Notes: generated by a model from the sequence alone, not told the origin. 64,000 nucleotides of DNA from Whitmania pigra (GCA_021613335.1 JAJTWR010000281.1:1168501-1232500); one strand, 5' to 3'. Positions 11,245 through 23,390 are shown, counted from the first letter of the stretch. Numbers and translations: made by a program.

Positions 11245-12914
11245 TTTAGCGTTCTAATGAGTTAGATTTTAAATCACTTTATATTCATTTGTTTGCGTAA
11301 CTGTATGTATTTTGAAGGAGGCATGTGTAAATACAATTAAATTAAAGTTATTAAATCAAAACGATCTAAAATGTAAACAATCAACTTTGTGGAAAGAGGA
11401 CGCGACAGAGTTTTGAGGCGAGCGGGTTCGTCAATGAATTTCGGATATCTGCGGATTCGGTTTAAGAAAGTTAACGAGATGCCAATCATTGGTGGTATCC
11501 GTGCAATTCCGCAAAGTTCTAAACGACTGAATTTGCTGAAGAACCGACTAGTGACCACACTGCTTATGATGGTCATTATTAGGCTATTTAAAAAAAAATA
11601 TGATAAAAAAAGAGTTTTGTTTTATAATAATCATCATCACCTAACTTATTATTTTACTTGAGAACAATTAACGAAATTATTTCTACAATTGTTTCATTTT
11701 ATAGATAAACACTCAAAACACCAACAACCAGTGGGAATGTGGCGTTTTCACTTCAAAGTCGGCGATTAGCTCTGAGGTTCGAGATAACCGATGAGGGCTA
11801 TCGTCTTTGATTTATTTGGTTAAGGCCCGTTGCATAACTAAGATGATTTGTACTTGTTAATTCGTTTTAGTAATGTAAAAGAAACGATTTGTATTATTAT
11901 AACAATAGGATTATATTAATAATGAAATAAATATTATTTGATTAAAGATTCTCTTAAGTGTCTCCGATTTTTGCAGATCCATACGTAAATAATGTACACA
12001 CTCACATAATTGCTAAGCATGGATATCATCTTAGATATGTTTTGAATCTAATTTCTTCCCTCGGGCCGACATTTCATCTTCCTGAGGGCACACCTGATGA
12101 TTTTTTAAAAAAGATAAGCAGGTGTTGATTCAGAGCATATTTTCCAACTCGGAGTCTGTGACTTAGAACCTCCTTTCTTCTTAAGGCACATTGGAATTTG
12201 TTCTTTGTCGACACAAGCTTTTGTATGTTCTTGTTATGTCGGCTGTCATAGGTTTAGCACATGCCACAGTGAACCACTCGGTTTGTCGCTCCAAACGAGG
12301 TTGAGAACTTGTGGAGGTGAGCTAAAGACAAGTTTGGGAGGATGCGTGGCATCTCATTCTCATTCATATAGAATCATACCTGGATCAGTTCCTTTGGCAT
12401 AGGCTTGGGAACAGGTACTCTTGATTCCAGCGTAACCTAGAACTTATCCGGGAATACTATCCCATCTGAGGAAATATTATTGTCTTGCATTGTATTGTGG
12501 GTTCCAAAACAACCGTTTTCAGGGCTACGCAATAAGCTCAAAGCATGAAAAAGTGCCGCTCGAAACTATACTTTAACAGCTCACACTGATAAGAAATTAG
12601 AGAACATTGGCCGCATATCACTTCATAATAAACTATTAGAATTGCAAGCTGCTACTACCGATGAAAATGTTTTTCCCAATCACTTTGTAATAGATAATCT
12701 CGGGATATATTATTCTTCAAAATAATGTACATTTGCGAAAAGCAAATTTTTAAAATTTATTAGAGACACCTCACGACATATCGTTAAACCTTTAATTAAA
12801 TATATATTTACTTTTAATCATTTTAGGCGGAGCTAATTATGTTGTTGGGGTGGAGCTATCTTCCTTATTTTTCATCTCATTAAGGCTGTGTGCAGATCGA
12901 ACGGTTTTACTGAA
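11245..12914. other. No gene recognised; one reversed copy of the short hairpin element
   Basis: AT-rich DNA between the hAT remnant and duplication copy B. Around 11823-11849 it carries, on the minus strand, the short repeat described at 13277 (gttgcataactaagatgattt). Open frames at 11389-11661 and 12205-12402 show no domain I recognise. Confidence 0.5.
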
Positions 12915-12950
12915 AATGTCTCCGATGGATGTTCCCAAAATAACTGACAT
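12915..12950 (-). pseudogene. PPIL4 5' fragment (first 12 codons)
   Basis: The minus strand reads ATG plus eleven codons of PPIL4, with one change (E6G), then homology to PPIL4 ends abruptly. It is a by-product of the duplication breakpoint. It comes with a copy of the upstream spacer, so a duplicated PPIL4 promoter may still fire here. Confidence 0.85.
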
Positions 12951-13276
12951 ATCGATGGGGCTATTGTTAAATTAATAAGATAATGTTTGATAAGCAGATC
13001 AAATCTATGTTATCGACCTTGTTTTCGACGCAATGAACATAGGCGAACGATTCCAAATATTAGAAAATTATTAATATAGAGGCAATAAAACACTTTATAA
13101 AAATTTAATTAAAATATAATTTAATCAATAAATTGTAATTAAAAAATGTTTCGTACTAATTTTAATTTTGTTTCACCACTAATAGGCAATAGCGAATAAT
13201 GAATAATTACAAAAAATAGTCATAGCGAACTAGAAAAATGTAATAACATTCTTAAATCTCCATAAATGTAAAACAA

Positions 13277-13321
13277 GTCCAAATCATCTCAGTTATGCAA
13301 AGGACTATAATCAAATAAATA
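13277..13321 (+). mobile_element. 45-bp retroposed hairpin unit with target-site duplication
   Basis: Insertion of gtccaaatcatctcagttatgc... ending in (AAATA)n. It is flanked by the direct repeat ataaatgtaaaacaa at 13262-13276 and 13322-13336. The same place in duplication copy A (about 5309-5324) has a single ataaatgtaaaacaaa and no insert, so this is a filled/empty pair. Related units are at 6975, 16552, 18446 and, reversed, 11823. It looks like the 3' recognition hairpin of a LINE or SINE inserted almost alone. Confidence 0.75.
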
Positions 13322-14016
13322 ATAAATGTAAAACAAATTTTCTAACTTTCTGAGTGTGAGAAATTACATTCATTCTAGTAAAAAAATGGTTGATAATTGT
13401 GCATGCAATTCCGTTTTTTTCACGAGTTCAACATGTATAGTGTATTTTTTAAATATCATTAGTAGAGGTGCATTGTTTATTCATCTGAAATGTTGATTTG
13501 GTATTAATGACGAACCTGGAATTATATTCCCTTGGGATGCACCCTGAATTTGTGATTTTTAATTGTTTTATTCATGGGTTCTTCGTTCAGACCTTTGAAA
13601 TAAACGAATTCAAAACCAAAAAAAATCTCATGAGGGTGTATTTTATTAGCGTCCATTACATACATCATGAGACTTCAAAGTGATTTCATTTTATTTGGAT
13701 GAATTCTTCTACATGTGAACTTTCAGAAATAATTTGGAAGTTCAACAATAAGTAGCCGGTGTGCCTATTGCTCCTAAACAATTTCAAATTAATTAATTTT
13801 AATTAAAAATTTCTTGAATGTGACGAAATACTAAAAACACCTCATGTTATGAGGACAAGTAAAAAAAAGAAATTATTCGAGCAAATTTTCTGAGGCGAAG
13901 TAACATTTTGAATCCACTGTGGACGCTGAATTATTCAGTGAAGCAATTTTAGAAAATGGAGAATAACTCCAAGGCCGTATTTCATCATTTGCACTGAAAA
14001 CGAAACGCCATTTCAG

Positions 14017-17000
14017 TCAATTAGAGGGATCGTAGACCCGGCTTAAATAGGCAAGATAAAACCACGGATTGTAACCCTTTCCTGAATATGTTTTAATGTG
14101 TGTCTTGAGTTTTAATTTTTGTTTATTGCTGAACAGCCAGTATATGATCTGTTGGTCTGTGCTCATGAAGTTTGTTTCATTCATCATCCTTTCTACGCCA
14201 TTCGTGTATTCGGCTATCCACTGCAACATGGCGTCGGAGCGACCGACGAAATACGCTCCACACACCCACACCATGTTGTTGATGACGATAGTCGAGGCTT
14301 CCAGGTTCGGTTGAAAGTCGTAAACTTGCGAGTATGCAATACTCTGACTTTTAATAAGCTCCGTCGGAAGGACCAGTCGAAAGTTTTTGGTCGAGTTTGT
14401 AATTGGAACGAGGTCTCTGAACAATCCCACGTCAATCCACGCAAAGTAATTACAATCGAACGGATTTGTCTTGATGGCACGCCTCATGAACTCGTACTTA
14501 GCGTGCATGGCGGAAGAATATTCTGGCAAGACGGTATTTGGAGAATGTTTTGGATAATCGGCCCTTGAATATATTTTGGCAATGCGAGGAAGTAATTTGA
14601 AGGACCACAAGTCCGTTCTCTCTATCTCGTAGATTATGGTTATTCGTTTTGGAAACTTTGATCTCAACTGCTGGATTAAGTTTATGAAGGGACTTGATTT
14701 TTCCAAGAAGAATATGACGGGGTTCTCGATGAGCGAGAAAACAGTAATCCAATTTTTGTAGTCGTCTGGAGTGTACTGCATTCCCGATGTTCCTTTTGCA
14801 AAAGTTCCCAGGTCGAAGTAGGCTGTCACCAGTGTGATTTCTAACTTTTCCTGCATAAATAAATTGTTTATACATTTAAGTTATTTAGTTTATAAATATT
14901 CTGAATATAACAATTTTAAATAACTAAACATTATAAACACATTAAGAGCAAAACAATTAGAGAGGTATAATTTAAAAATTTTAACATCAACATTAAATTT
15001 GCATTTACAAATATTAATTCTCTTCACTATATTCACTTTTTATAATTGATTACCATCATCGCCGTCCTCGTCGTCATTGTCATCGTCATCGCCATCACCA
15101 TCATCATCATCGTCGTCGTCGTCGTCGTCGTCGTCATCATCATCATCATCATCCAGCCACAAAAAGCAGCTCATCCTTCCAGCATTGCTTGAATGTTTGC
15201 ATGAAAGTTCCTTTGGTATTCAATGTATTGAAAGTCTTGCAGTCAATACAAGAGTAAATCGTAGACACAATGTCTCCTTCCTTTCAGGGTGCTCATGATA
15301 CTGATCGGAGAATTCATTCATTGGAAAATTTCCAAGATTAAAGCAGGATTTCATCTTAAAAATCCTGATATTTATAAATTTACGCTTAATCACTTTGTCT
15401 CTGTTGGACAATAAAAGTATAACACTAATTCATAATTATAATAATTAAGCATTCAAATGCGAATTTGCAACACTCGAAAAGAATGAGGTCGAGAATTCAG
15501 TTCACTAATTTCTCTGAGATTTGAATACTTTTGTAAACCCCTAGTCGGAACAATAGGCGTGCAGGTTGGCCGAATGGGTACGTGTCTGCATACGTCGGTA
15601 GTGGCAACAGCCGTAATGTGTCGTGTTCGAAACCCAGCCTGCACTGCCACCGGCCCTTGGGAAGGAGCGCTATATAAATGGTTACATGAAGCGCCTCTGA
15701 CGCTGTGCATAAGGCGCTTTATAAATGAAATACAATTATAATGAGTAAAGATGATTGCCGAAAGCCTTGAGATTGTAAGATCGATGTCTTGGCACAGTTC
15801 TTTATTACTTCCAGTTTTTAGTTGCATTATTATCTTATTATTCGGTTATTATTGTTGCATTGCTCGGATCGGCACACTAATCGACCGAAAATGCTCCTCT
15901 ATTCAGGTGCGTCCAGATTCTGAATAACTCTATTGGAATGCCCTGAATTATGCATTGCATTAAAATGTTACTTTTATGTTTGATTTGTTTATATGTTGAT
16001 ATCTATAAATATATGTATGAGTCATAACTCAACCACGACTGAGAACATTTCTTTTAAGCATGTATTGCAAGCAGCACAATCGATCTGAATAGAAAATAAT
16101 ACTATTTAATTTCAAACATGTTGCAAACTACTAAATCGTTCTGAAAAGAAAGCAATAACGTTGATTTAGTTCCCATACAGCGTGCCATACAATGCACAAT
16201 AATTTTTTAAATATTACAATATATGAAAAAGCTATAAAATATAGGAGTTAATAAATAGAGCGTTACTTTTCGACTACCGTGTTTATAATAGTAGCTAAGC
16301 ATTTATCTAAGCAAAAGTTCAACATCTTCTAATCCTTTGTAAGCACTCCAAACACTTAAACATGAAATTAAAGCGTGTTTGACATTACTATCGGTTTCGT
16401 GTGGTGGATTTATGGCTTGAACTTCTTTACTTGAACGAAAAGTTCAGACAAGACGGACATCCAATATAAATCATAAAATTATCTAAAATGTTTTCTGCCA
16501 CCATTAGAACTTTCATTACTTGTAATGTGTAAATATGAAGTATATATAAGTTCAAATCATCCTGGTTATGCACCGAGCTTTAATGAAATAAGCCAAAGAA
16601 GGAAAAAAGATGTCGCGACAGAGTGCACAAAGGTGAAAGGTGAAAATCCATCAGGGGCACCCAGCTGATCACGGGTGGTTCAACCCCAGAGAGTGTCAGA
16701 AGATCAGGGGCGAAACGCTTAAAGTGTTCTCTGAGAATTCCAAACTAGAGCTACGCAGTCCCGGACTTTCTTAATCTTTATTTTTAATTAAGCTGCTGAA
16801 ATGTTAAGTGATTTTAATTCTATAATCCTGTGGTAATCTCGAGACATGTTGGAGGACGCTAAATATGTTTAGTTGAGGTTCGATTATTTAGACGTTGATT
16901 ATTTTCATTGATTATTTTTGATTGGAAACAATCAAATAACTGCTAATTAATTTGAAATAATCATTAAAATGAAAGGCTACGATGGCCGTCATGCAATGAA

Positions 17001-17209
17001 GTTAGTTAGTTTTTTATTCTGGTTTATAAAAGGTCAATAGTTGTATTAATACTGACCTTACTATGTGGGCGATTCATAGAGCAAAACAAGGCAACAGTTA
17101 TCAGCAAGACTGCACTCAAAATCTTGAGGGTCATCTTAATCTTACGACTCATCATTGACTTCTTGGAAGAGAAGTCGTGGTAGTCATCGTCGCTTTGAGC
17201 CACCTCCAT
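14017..17209 (-). CDS. HtrL/YibB-like protein, copy B (type II membrane protein)
   Basis: Two exons: 17209-17057 (51 codons; tail plus the same hydrophobic anchor) and 14850-14017 (277 codons plus stop). They are joined by donor AAG|gtcagt and acceptor atgcag across a 2.2-kb intron that holds a SINE. Predicted length is 328 residues. Over 229 aligned residues I count about 23 differences from copy A (roughly 90% identity), clustered in the N-terminal half of exon 2. The family block WIDAGSFR of copy A reads WIDVGLFR here, and VGGAYFVG reads VCGAYFVG. Both frames are open, so either both are expressed or one is a young pseudogene. Exon 2 alone could be read from an ATG at 14856, but that ATG overlaps the acceptor; the spliced model is preferred. 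Confidence 0.72.
15058..15152 (+). repeat. (TCG/TCA)n trinucleotide tract
   Basis: A run of tcatcg and tcgtcg triplets, in the intron of HtrL copy B. Copy A has only a short precursor (catcatcaccgtcctcatcatcatc near 6764-6788). It creates a false poly-serine frame. Confidence 0.85.
15559..15741 (+). mobile_element. tRNA-derived SINE, well-preserved copy
   Basis: The 86-base head (15559-15644) folds as a class II, Leu/Ser-like tRNA relic: acceptor arms gtgcagg and cctgcac pair perfectly. An A-box-like ttggccgaatgggt and a B box gttcgaaaccc (15625-15635) form the internal pol III promoter. The body continues with gcgctatataaatggttac and ends with the similar gcgctttataaatgaaatac. The copy is absent from duplication copy A. 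Relatives lie at 29712, 1689 and 60270. Confidence 0.85.
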
Positions 17210-17453
17210 GTCTCCAGTTTGCTGGTTAAATCAAACCTTTCCTAACTGGTTATATTTTTAAACCGTATCCTTGGAAACTTAAATAAAAACTAGTAATTTC
17301 TGATAATAAATTTAATATATTTAAATAATGTAATTAAGCAATTCACGACAGAAAGGAGATGATTTAGACGTGCGTTCGATGTGAGGTGTCCTTTTATAAG
17401 GCATGCGCATGCTCGTACAGGTCGCTTCCACTGTTGCAATCCATTGTTTAAAG

Positions 17454-18959
17454 TGGTCGGATGAGCTGAAAGATTGCAAACGAACATTCATTCATTCATT
17501 CGCTCGGTCATTCGTTCGAGAACAGATGAGCCTCCACTAACAAATCTGAAAATCTTTTCATTGCTTGTCAGATTTTAGGCCCGCTATCAATTAATTTATG
17601 GTTTATGGTGACAGTCTTAAGAGGTAACACCTTGATTTTTCCGGGTGACATCAACCCCAGTGACGTTGCTGCATAGCACATCAGTTTTGGAACCGTAAAG
17701 AGAAAATATTACTTAATTTTGTACCTAAAGTTAAATTTGGATATCGTATTTAGATGCAAGCAGATGTTCATCTTGAACTGGAGTGTTCAATAAACCTGAT
17801 TTCTGAATTGTCGAAACACTTTCCCTATTGATTTTCCTTTTACATCCTAAGGGAAGCGTTGGCAATTCTTTAGCAGGGTGAGTTTGACTTAGATGACGCC
17901 TAAGTATATAACTGGCAGCATATTTTTTATTACGCACACTCGAAAGTCATGATAATATAACATAGTTTGGAATCCGACTTTGAATCGATGGCGGTGCCTG
18001 CCGATTGGCTGAAAGTTTGTTTACAAACTAATATTCAAATGTCTGACAGTTGATCGGATTGCATACTTTTTCGATTATGCTCCTTGTACGTTCTTGTGGT
18101 TACTTGAATAAGGCTAGCAGGGCGAGAGTCCCATTGTTAAAAGCCTGTGTTATGACGCTAGCTGGTTCAAAAATCTTATCTACTCAACCGATGTCAAATT
18201 AAATTTCACCGAAATAATCTACAGGCATTCATTTTAAAATCGCACTGTCCAGATTTTTAAAGTTTTCGTTTAAATTTGAATAATCTACCGGCAACTTTTC
18301 CGAAAAACAACAAAATGCGACAATCTCATGGTCAAAAATCTTTTTATTTGCTCACAATGTCAAAAAACTCTAAAGTTGCACTTTTACATCCTGCAACAAG
18401 CAGTGTTTCGCTTTAAATCCAAACACCCTGCTACCCTTATGCAAGCCAAGTCCAAATCATCTTAGTTATGCAACGGACTTTAATCAAATAAATAAATAAA
18501 ATAAATAAAAGCCTTATGCAAGTCTTGTGGTACATTCAAGATTTCGGGGATGCAACTATTAAAAAGATTTTCGATGCATTGTTTGAAAAAAAATAGCAAA
18601 TCTAAAAGACTAATTTTTGTTTGAGTCAGAAATATTTATTTAAATATTTATTTAAAGATAGCAAATTTACATAAAAACTATTACTAAAAATGTTACTATT
18701 AAATTACATTGTTATATATTGATTATATTTTAAAAAAACCTTTGCCTTATTAATGTCGTGATATGTGTCAAAGTCAGACAAACTCGTCACAATTTTTTAC
18801 ATTTTAAAAATGTTGTTTTGCAACACAATACAATATTCTTTATATAGCTTCTATTGTGTAAATGTACTTCCTTTACATAACGCCAAAAAACATACTTTTT
18901 AATCAGATGCGATACCTTTTGCCTCTCCGAAAATATTTTGGTTAAAAACCAAATTGAAT
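17454..18959. other. No gene recognised; one retroposed hairpin unit
   Basis: AT-rich sequence after the duplication. A short minus-strand frame at 17937-17731 (68 residues, RRHLSQTHP) hints at a zinc-finger remnant but lacks the paired cysteines. The one clear feature is the short hairpin unit at 18446-18511, listed separately. Confidence 0.45.
18446..18511 (+). mobile_element. Hairpin retroposon unit, second copy with target-site duplication
   Basis: ccaagtccaaatcatcttag... with stem arms AAGTCC and GGACTT and an (AAATA/AAATAAA)n tail. It is flanked by ccttatgcaag at 18435-18445 and 18512-18522. Its 5' end is within a few bases of that of the copy at 13277. Confidence 0.75.
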
Positions 18960-20192
18960 ATTTGGAGCTCAGCTTACATCACTCCAATCCACAAAAAAGG
19001 TTCCACATCGGATCCAGGGAATTACAGACCAATATCACTAACATTGTTGTCGTGCAATGGAACAGGTGATCAATAAAGACATACTGAATTACCTTCAGGC
19101 TAACAACTTTATATCTCCTGATCAACATGGTTTTTTGGAATTTGAGGTCAACATGTACTAATTTGATTGAATGTACCAATGAGTGGTCTCAAGGGAGTGT
19201 ACTGGGTTATACGCTTTTCCTTATTTACATAAACGATGTTGTGGACGCATTTACAGACAACTCTGTCAAATACAAACTCTTCGCATATGGCATCAAGCTA
19301 TACTCAACATCATCACATTCCCACAAACTCTTCCTTACAAACTGCTATCGACAGGTTGGTGTTATGGAGCCAAAAATGGCAATTACAATTAGCCCCAGAA
19401 AAATGTCTCCAAGCTTCCATTAAAACAACGGGAGCAGCACTATGCCAAACAAATACACAATCTACTCACGACCCATATCCTTCACAGACAATATACGTGA
19501 CCTTGGTGTCCTCATCTATAGTAAACTCACCTTCAAAGCCCATATCAACAACATCATTCATAATGCCTTTGTCAGAACACGCCTAATCCTCAAATGCTTT
19601 CGCTCAAAGGACAAGCGAATATTGACCAGAGCGTACTGCACCTATGTTCGGCCAATCCTCGAATATTGCTCCCCGGTCTGGAGCCCCCATAACAAGCAGC
19701 TCATAACAAAGATCGAGCGAGTTCAAAGGTTTTTCACCATGGCCATACCAGGTTTACGAAATCTACCTTATATGAGCAGACTTCAGAAACTCGGACTCAA
19801 GACATTGGAACACCGACGCCTCATCCATGATTTATAACTCTGTCACAAAATGTTACACAGCTTCACTCACTGCATCATCCCCAAATTCCCTGTTATCTCG
19901 CACACGTGGTCATACCCCCGTCTACGCCATGAAAAGTGCTCAACTACTCACAGGCTCCGTTTCTTCACCAACCGAATCGCGAAACCCTGGAACTTTCTAC
20001 CCCCAGATATTAGCTCTACAACTCATAGTCAATTTAAGGCCTGCATTTCCAACACTGACTTGAAAAAGTTTCTAACAATTTAATTGACTTAAATTTGGTA
20101 TATGCACTCTATATGTACTGATTATCTGACACCAATTTGTGTTAGCAGTCACTTGTGGCCCTTTTTATGGTTTCAATAAATAAATAAATATC
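18960..20192 (+). mobile_element. Jockey/CR1-type LINE remnant, reverse transcriptase broken
   Basis: Fragments of a non-LTR reverse transcriptase. Present are YITPIHKKGSTSDPGNYRPI, then after a gap QGSVLGYTLFLIYINDVV, with the catalytic (F/Y)ADD position reading FAYG, and finally DLGVLIYSKLTFKAHI and YVRPILEYCSPVW at 19442-19837. Several frameshifts and stops are present, so it is inactive. The 3' end is a (AATA)n tail at 20175-20191, typical of this group. The clade is uncertain. Confidence 0.82.
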
Positions 20193-20823
20193 GGGTTTTG
20201 AGTACACTAACACAAAAAAGATAGTCATAAGAGTTAGTTTCATATTTTTAGTCCTTCTGAGATAAATAACTCAGGGTAAATGACTTTGCAATTATTTTTT
20301 CATTTCTTTAAATGACCCCATATGACTGAATGTTGACTATGATGACCAGCCTAGTAGCTATAATTGCACCATCATGCTGGCTTTATAAGGTAACAGCTGC
20401 CATCCAGAGGCCAAAACGAGTTAAACAAAAATAACAAACCAGATTCTAACTAAATAAGTCTGAAGTTAGTTTCACACACAATAGCGATCCTAAATATCCT
20501 GTCCAACCACAAAAAAGCAAAAGCCTGAGTAAAAATCATCGCCAAAGCAAAGCAGGTCAATCCCCCAAATACATAAACTCAATAAATGCCACTTGCAACC
20601 ACTTTAGGTGGAAAGTTTTGCTATTTTATTTATTTTCCAAATTTTATTCAAATTCAGGCTGGAAAATGTGGAATTTTCTTTAAGTCATGAGTGCAGACAA
20701 AAATGAAGCAATAAAAGAAATCCAATAAACCACTTAATAGAGCAGATTCGCGTGATATCTCAAACCATCTTCCCCTGGTCCATGCAATTGTCAATTAACT
20801 AAATTCCTCGCGTCAGACACGTC
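20193..20823. other. No gene; UBE2S 3' flank
   Basis: AT-rich. The minus-strand polyadenylation signal AATAAA at 20630-20625, about 195 bases beyond the UBE2S stop, is the only site I can assign. Confidence 0.5.
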
Positions 20824-21752
20824 TCATAACCTTTTCAAAAACCTCTTCTTTTCGATCTTTTTCTTTTCTAGGATTGCACTCTTGGCAGGATCCATGACGG
20901 CCGACTTTTTGCATGGCACTGTGTCACCTGACATGCCGGAGGACGTGCAAAGTAACCTGGAAGCAATTTTTAGGGAAATGTTTAAAAACTGGTCAAAATT
21001 CTATGGAAAATGGCACAAACAAAAGACTAGTCGATTAATTATTGAAACTCGAGATAAGAAATGTCCGCACTTAGAAAGGACTGGTCTGGCATGTATGTCA
21101 GTGAACATCTTTGCTCGAGAGAAATAATCGTCATAATGTTCGAGCAATAATTTCCCGGCCTCCTCATTCAGAGCTGATTCTGGATTTGGAACGATAAGAA
21201 GACATTTGATTGTCTGAAAAGTGAAATCCCATTCATCAAGAAAAGTTAGAGATTGGAAATATCATCCAGAATAAAATATGCTTCATCACTCACAAGTAGA
21301 ATGTGTTGGATGCCATAGCTTGGCTGCCAGTCCCTTTTGAGAGTGTTCACACAAATCTCCCCTTGAGATGAGACGTTCGGATGGAAAATTTTTGTCACAA
21401 AGTAACCTTTCGGAGGCTCTTGGGGAAAGTTTCGATTGAGGATCAATTTGACTTCAAATGCTCCCCCAGAATATGGAGTTTCTTCTGGAAAATCATAAGC
21501 ATTCTGATGCATCACACCAATGTAACGAGCATTAGGAACAAATTGAAACAGCAAATTACTTGACAAATGTTTACAAAAATTGCTCCAATAAAACCATACT
21601 TTTGAAAACAAACCTGGGCCATCAATTATGGCATGTATATCTGTTACATCAGAGTCATTCAAAGTCACTCTTATCCCCTCTGGAGGATTCTTTTCAAGCT
21701 CAGCCAATTCTTTCGTCACCATTCTGATGACATTAGGAGTCAGATTTTCCAT
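20824..21752 (-). CDS. UBE2S: UBE2S, ubiquitin-conjugating E2 of the anaphase-promoting complex
   Basis: UBE2S elongates Lys11-linked ubiquitin chains on APC/C substrates in mitosis. Exons: 21752-21614, 21484-21294, 21213-21071 and 20956-20824; phases agree and give 201 residues (human 222). The start [10 protein letters not shown] matches the family VENLPPHIIR. The E2 core shows [23 protein letters not shown] (HPN motif) and catalytic Cys in [12 protein letters not shown]; then [12 protein letters not shown]. The C-terminal KKRFLKRL matches the basic tail ending in (L/R)-R/K-R-L that binds APC/C. The junction of exons 3 and 4 (donor TAA|gtgcgg) is the weakest call. The tail between residues about 155 and 180 is short and poorly conserved. 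The gene is divergent from the PDI gene. Confidence 0.9.
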
Positions 21753-23390
21753 GTTGCTCTTCAAACATAGCGTGTTATTAAACAAAATGAACATAACCGA
21801 AAAAGCAACAAAATAACAAACATCAGGAGCTCAGGTTCTTTAAGTTTCAAGAACAAAAATCATGGCACAACCAGTACAAGAATAAATAAAAAAGCTAACT
21901 TAATAAAGCATATTATAATTAAAACAACTATTTTAATCGTAGGTCTCAGAACCCTAAGATTAGGCGGAACAACGAATATAAAAATAGGTCGAAATAAAAA
22001 TAAGCTGTTGCCGACAACTTAAGCAAGCATTAGCTTTAAAAATTGCAAACATGCCACTTACCATGGCCATATTTGCATAAATGAGATTAGGAAAACATAA
22101 CAAACTACAGATATTTTGATTACAGACTATCACCAATATTTTTGAAATTAAACAATATAGGGCGGAAGTGCACCAAAAACTAAAATGCAAAATAAGTTAA
22201 GCGGGATTTGTGGTTTAAATTTTATTCAATTATTTTTTTTTGTTTTAAGATGTTATGTTTTATTTTTATTTTTAAATCACATTGTAATTTAGATCTGTTA
22301 AATGTTTTAGATCGCATTTTAATCACATGGGCACTAATGTTACCTCATCAATTTTCTTTTTTTTTATTAACTGGCAATTAACTTTTTTTAACAAACGACT
22401 TGCAACTCTTGTTGTGATGACTTATCACTTTCTCGAATTCATCTATTTATAACTAACCTTTGCACAACATGAGGAAATGACTTTTTTTTAATGTTTCTAG
22501 TCAAACTTTAGAGGGAGCAAAGCCTCGCACAACTCGAGGCGATGAACATTTTTTAGATCTAAAGTTTTTCCCTGCATCCCCCAATTGATGTATCGCCCTG
22601 ATTTGAGGTGGTGATGGAAGCCCAATTATACGGATTTAAAAGAATATCAAGGGGCAAAGTGACAGGGGCAGGGGAAATTTGGCACCCTTGCTCCCTTTCC
22701 CCTTGGAACTGGTCTTGAAATTCTGTTTGAACATGCACCGCTCGGAATCAAACTCGGAATCATTACCATTATTATTATCACTGCCATCTGCATGGACCTC
22801 AATTTAAGACTTGCACACCCTTCTGATATATCGTATCTGTATTATTTATTGTTATGCAATTTCATTAACTTCTCAAGTAATATTCTGACTAAGATTCCTC
22901 ATATGTATTCAAAGCGCACGTTAAATGAAAGCGCTAATGAAAGTATTTCTGACAGAGACAATATCCTAAAATATTAATTATACAAAACATATTTACTCAT
23001 GTGCTCATGCAAAGTTTAAAAAGATGTTCTTGGCTACTTTCGTACATGGATGTAGTCACGTACTCCAAAATTCAGCTCAGTTCCATAAATAGAGTATCAA
23101 AGAATCGTGACATGAGTGGCCAGATCTCAGAATTATTAATGTTTTGTTACGGCTTTAAGAAGGCATTAGTAACTTTATTTTGTTGTAGCTCCGAGAAAGC
23201 GATTGTCGCTGCTGGGGTATAAATCAGCAGACTGTGTCTCTAGCTGAACTTGAGTTGCGCGCATGCGCCGGTCTTACGGTGCCACGTTCCAAATTTCGAA
23301 TCATCAGTTCGGAAAGTAGTTCAGTGCCAGCATCACTCTTCTTGCGTAATTAGTATTCGCAAAGTAAAATATCGTTTGGAAATATTGTTA
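21753..23390. other. Divergent intergenic region, UBE2S / protein disulfide isomerase
   Basis: AT-rich with no coding signal. It must hold both promoters. The only clear element is the NRF-1-like palindrome near the PDI start (separate entry). Confidence 0.5.
23259..23268 (+). promoter_or_regulatory. NRF-1-like site GCGCATGCGC in the PDI promoter
   Basis: The palindrome gcgcatgcgc, 123 bases upstream of the PDI start codon, in a small GC-rich island in otherwise AT-rich DNA. This is the consensus of the NRF-1/Ewg core-promoter motif of animals. Its use here is inferred from sequence and position. Confidence 0.55.

Larger units (their letters stand above)
12915..17453. repeat. Segmental duplication, copy B
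   Basis: Direct duplicate of 4949-7861, highly similar by eye. The left boundary is inside PPIL4 codon 12, so copy B has the start of PPIL4 but not the gene. It contains the whole second HtrL-like gene. Relative to copy A it has a 60-bp retroposed insertion (13277-13321 plus target copy) and about 1.3 kb of extra DNA at roughly 15090-16361 that includes a trinucleotide tract and a SINE. Homology ends at attgtttaaag. Confidence 0.9.

Noticed and set aside
11389..11661. 90-residue plus frame after the hAT element
   Set aside because: No recognisable motif; not tied to a promoter or to the transposon.
15077..15298. Poly-serine open frame
   Set aside because: Produced by the tcg/tca tract in the HtrL copy B intron; no conserved flank.
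17731..17937. Minus-strand 68-residue frame with RRHLSQTHP, zinc-finger-like
   Set aside because: No paired cysteines; too short and no homologue recognised.
21960..22190. Minus-strand frame upstream of UBE2S
   Set aside because: AT-rich, Cys/Phe-rich composition without conservation or splice support.
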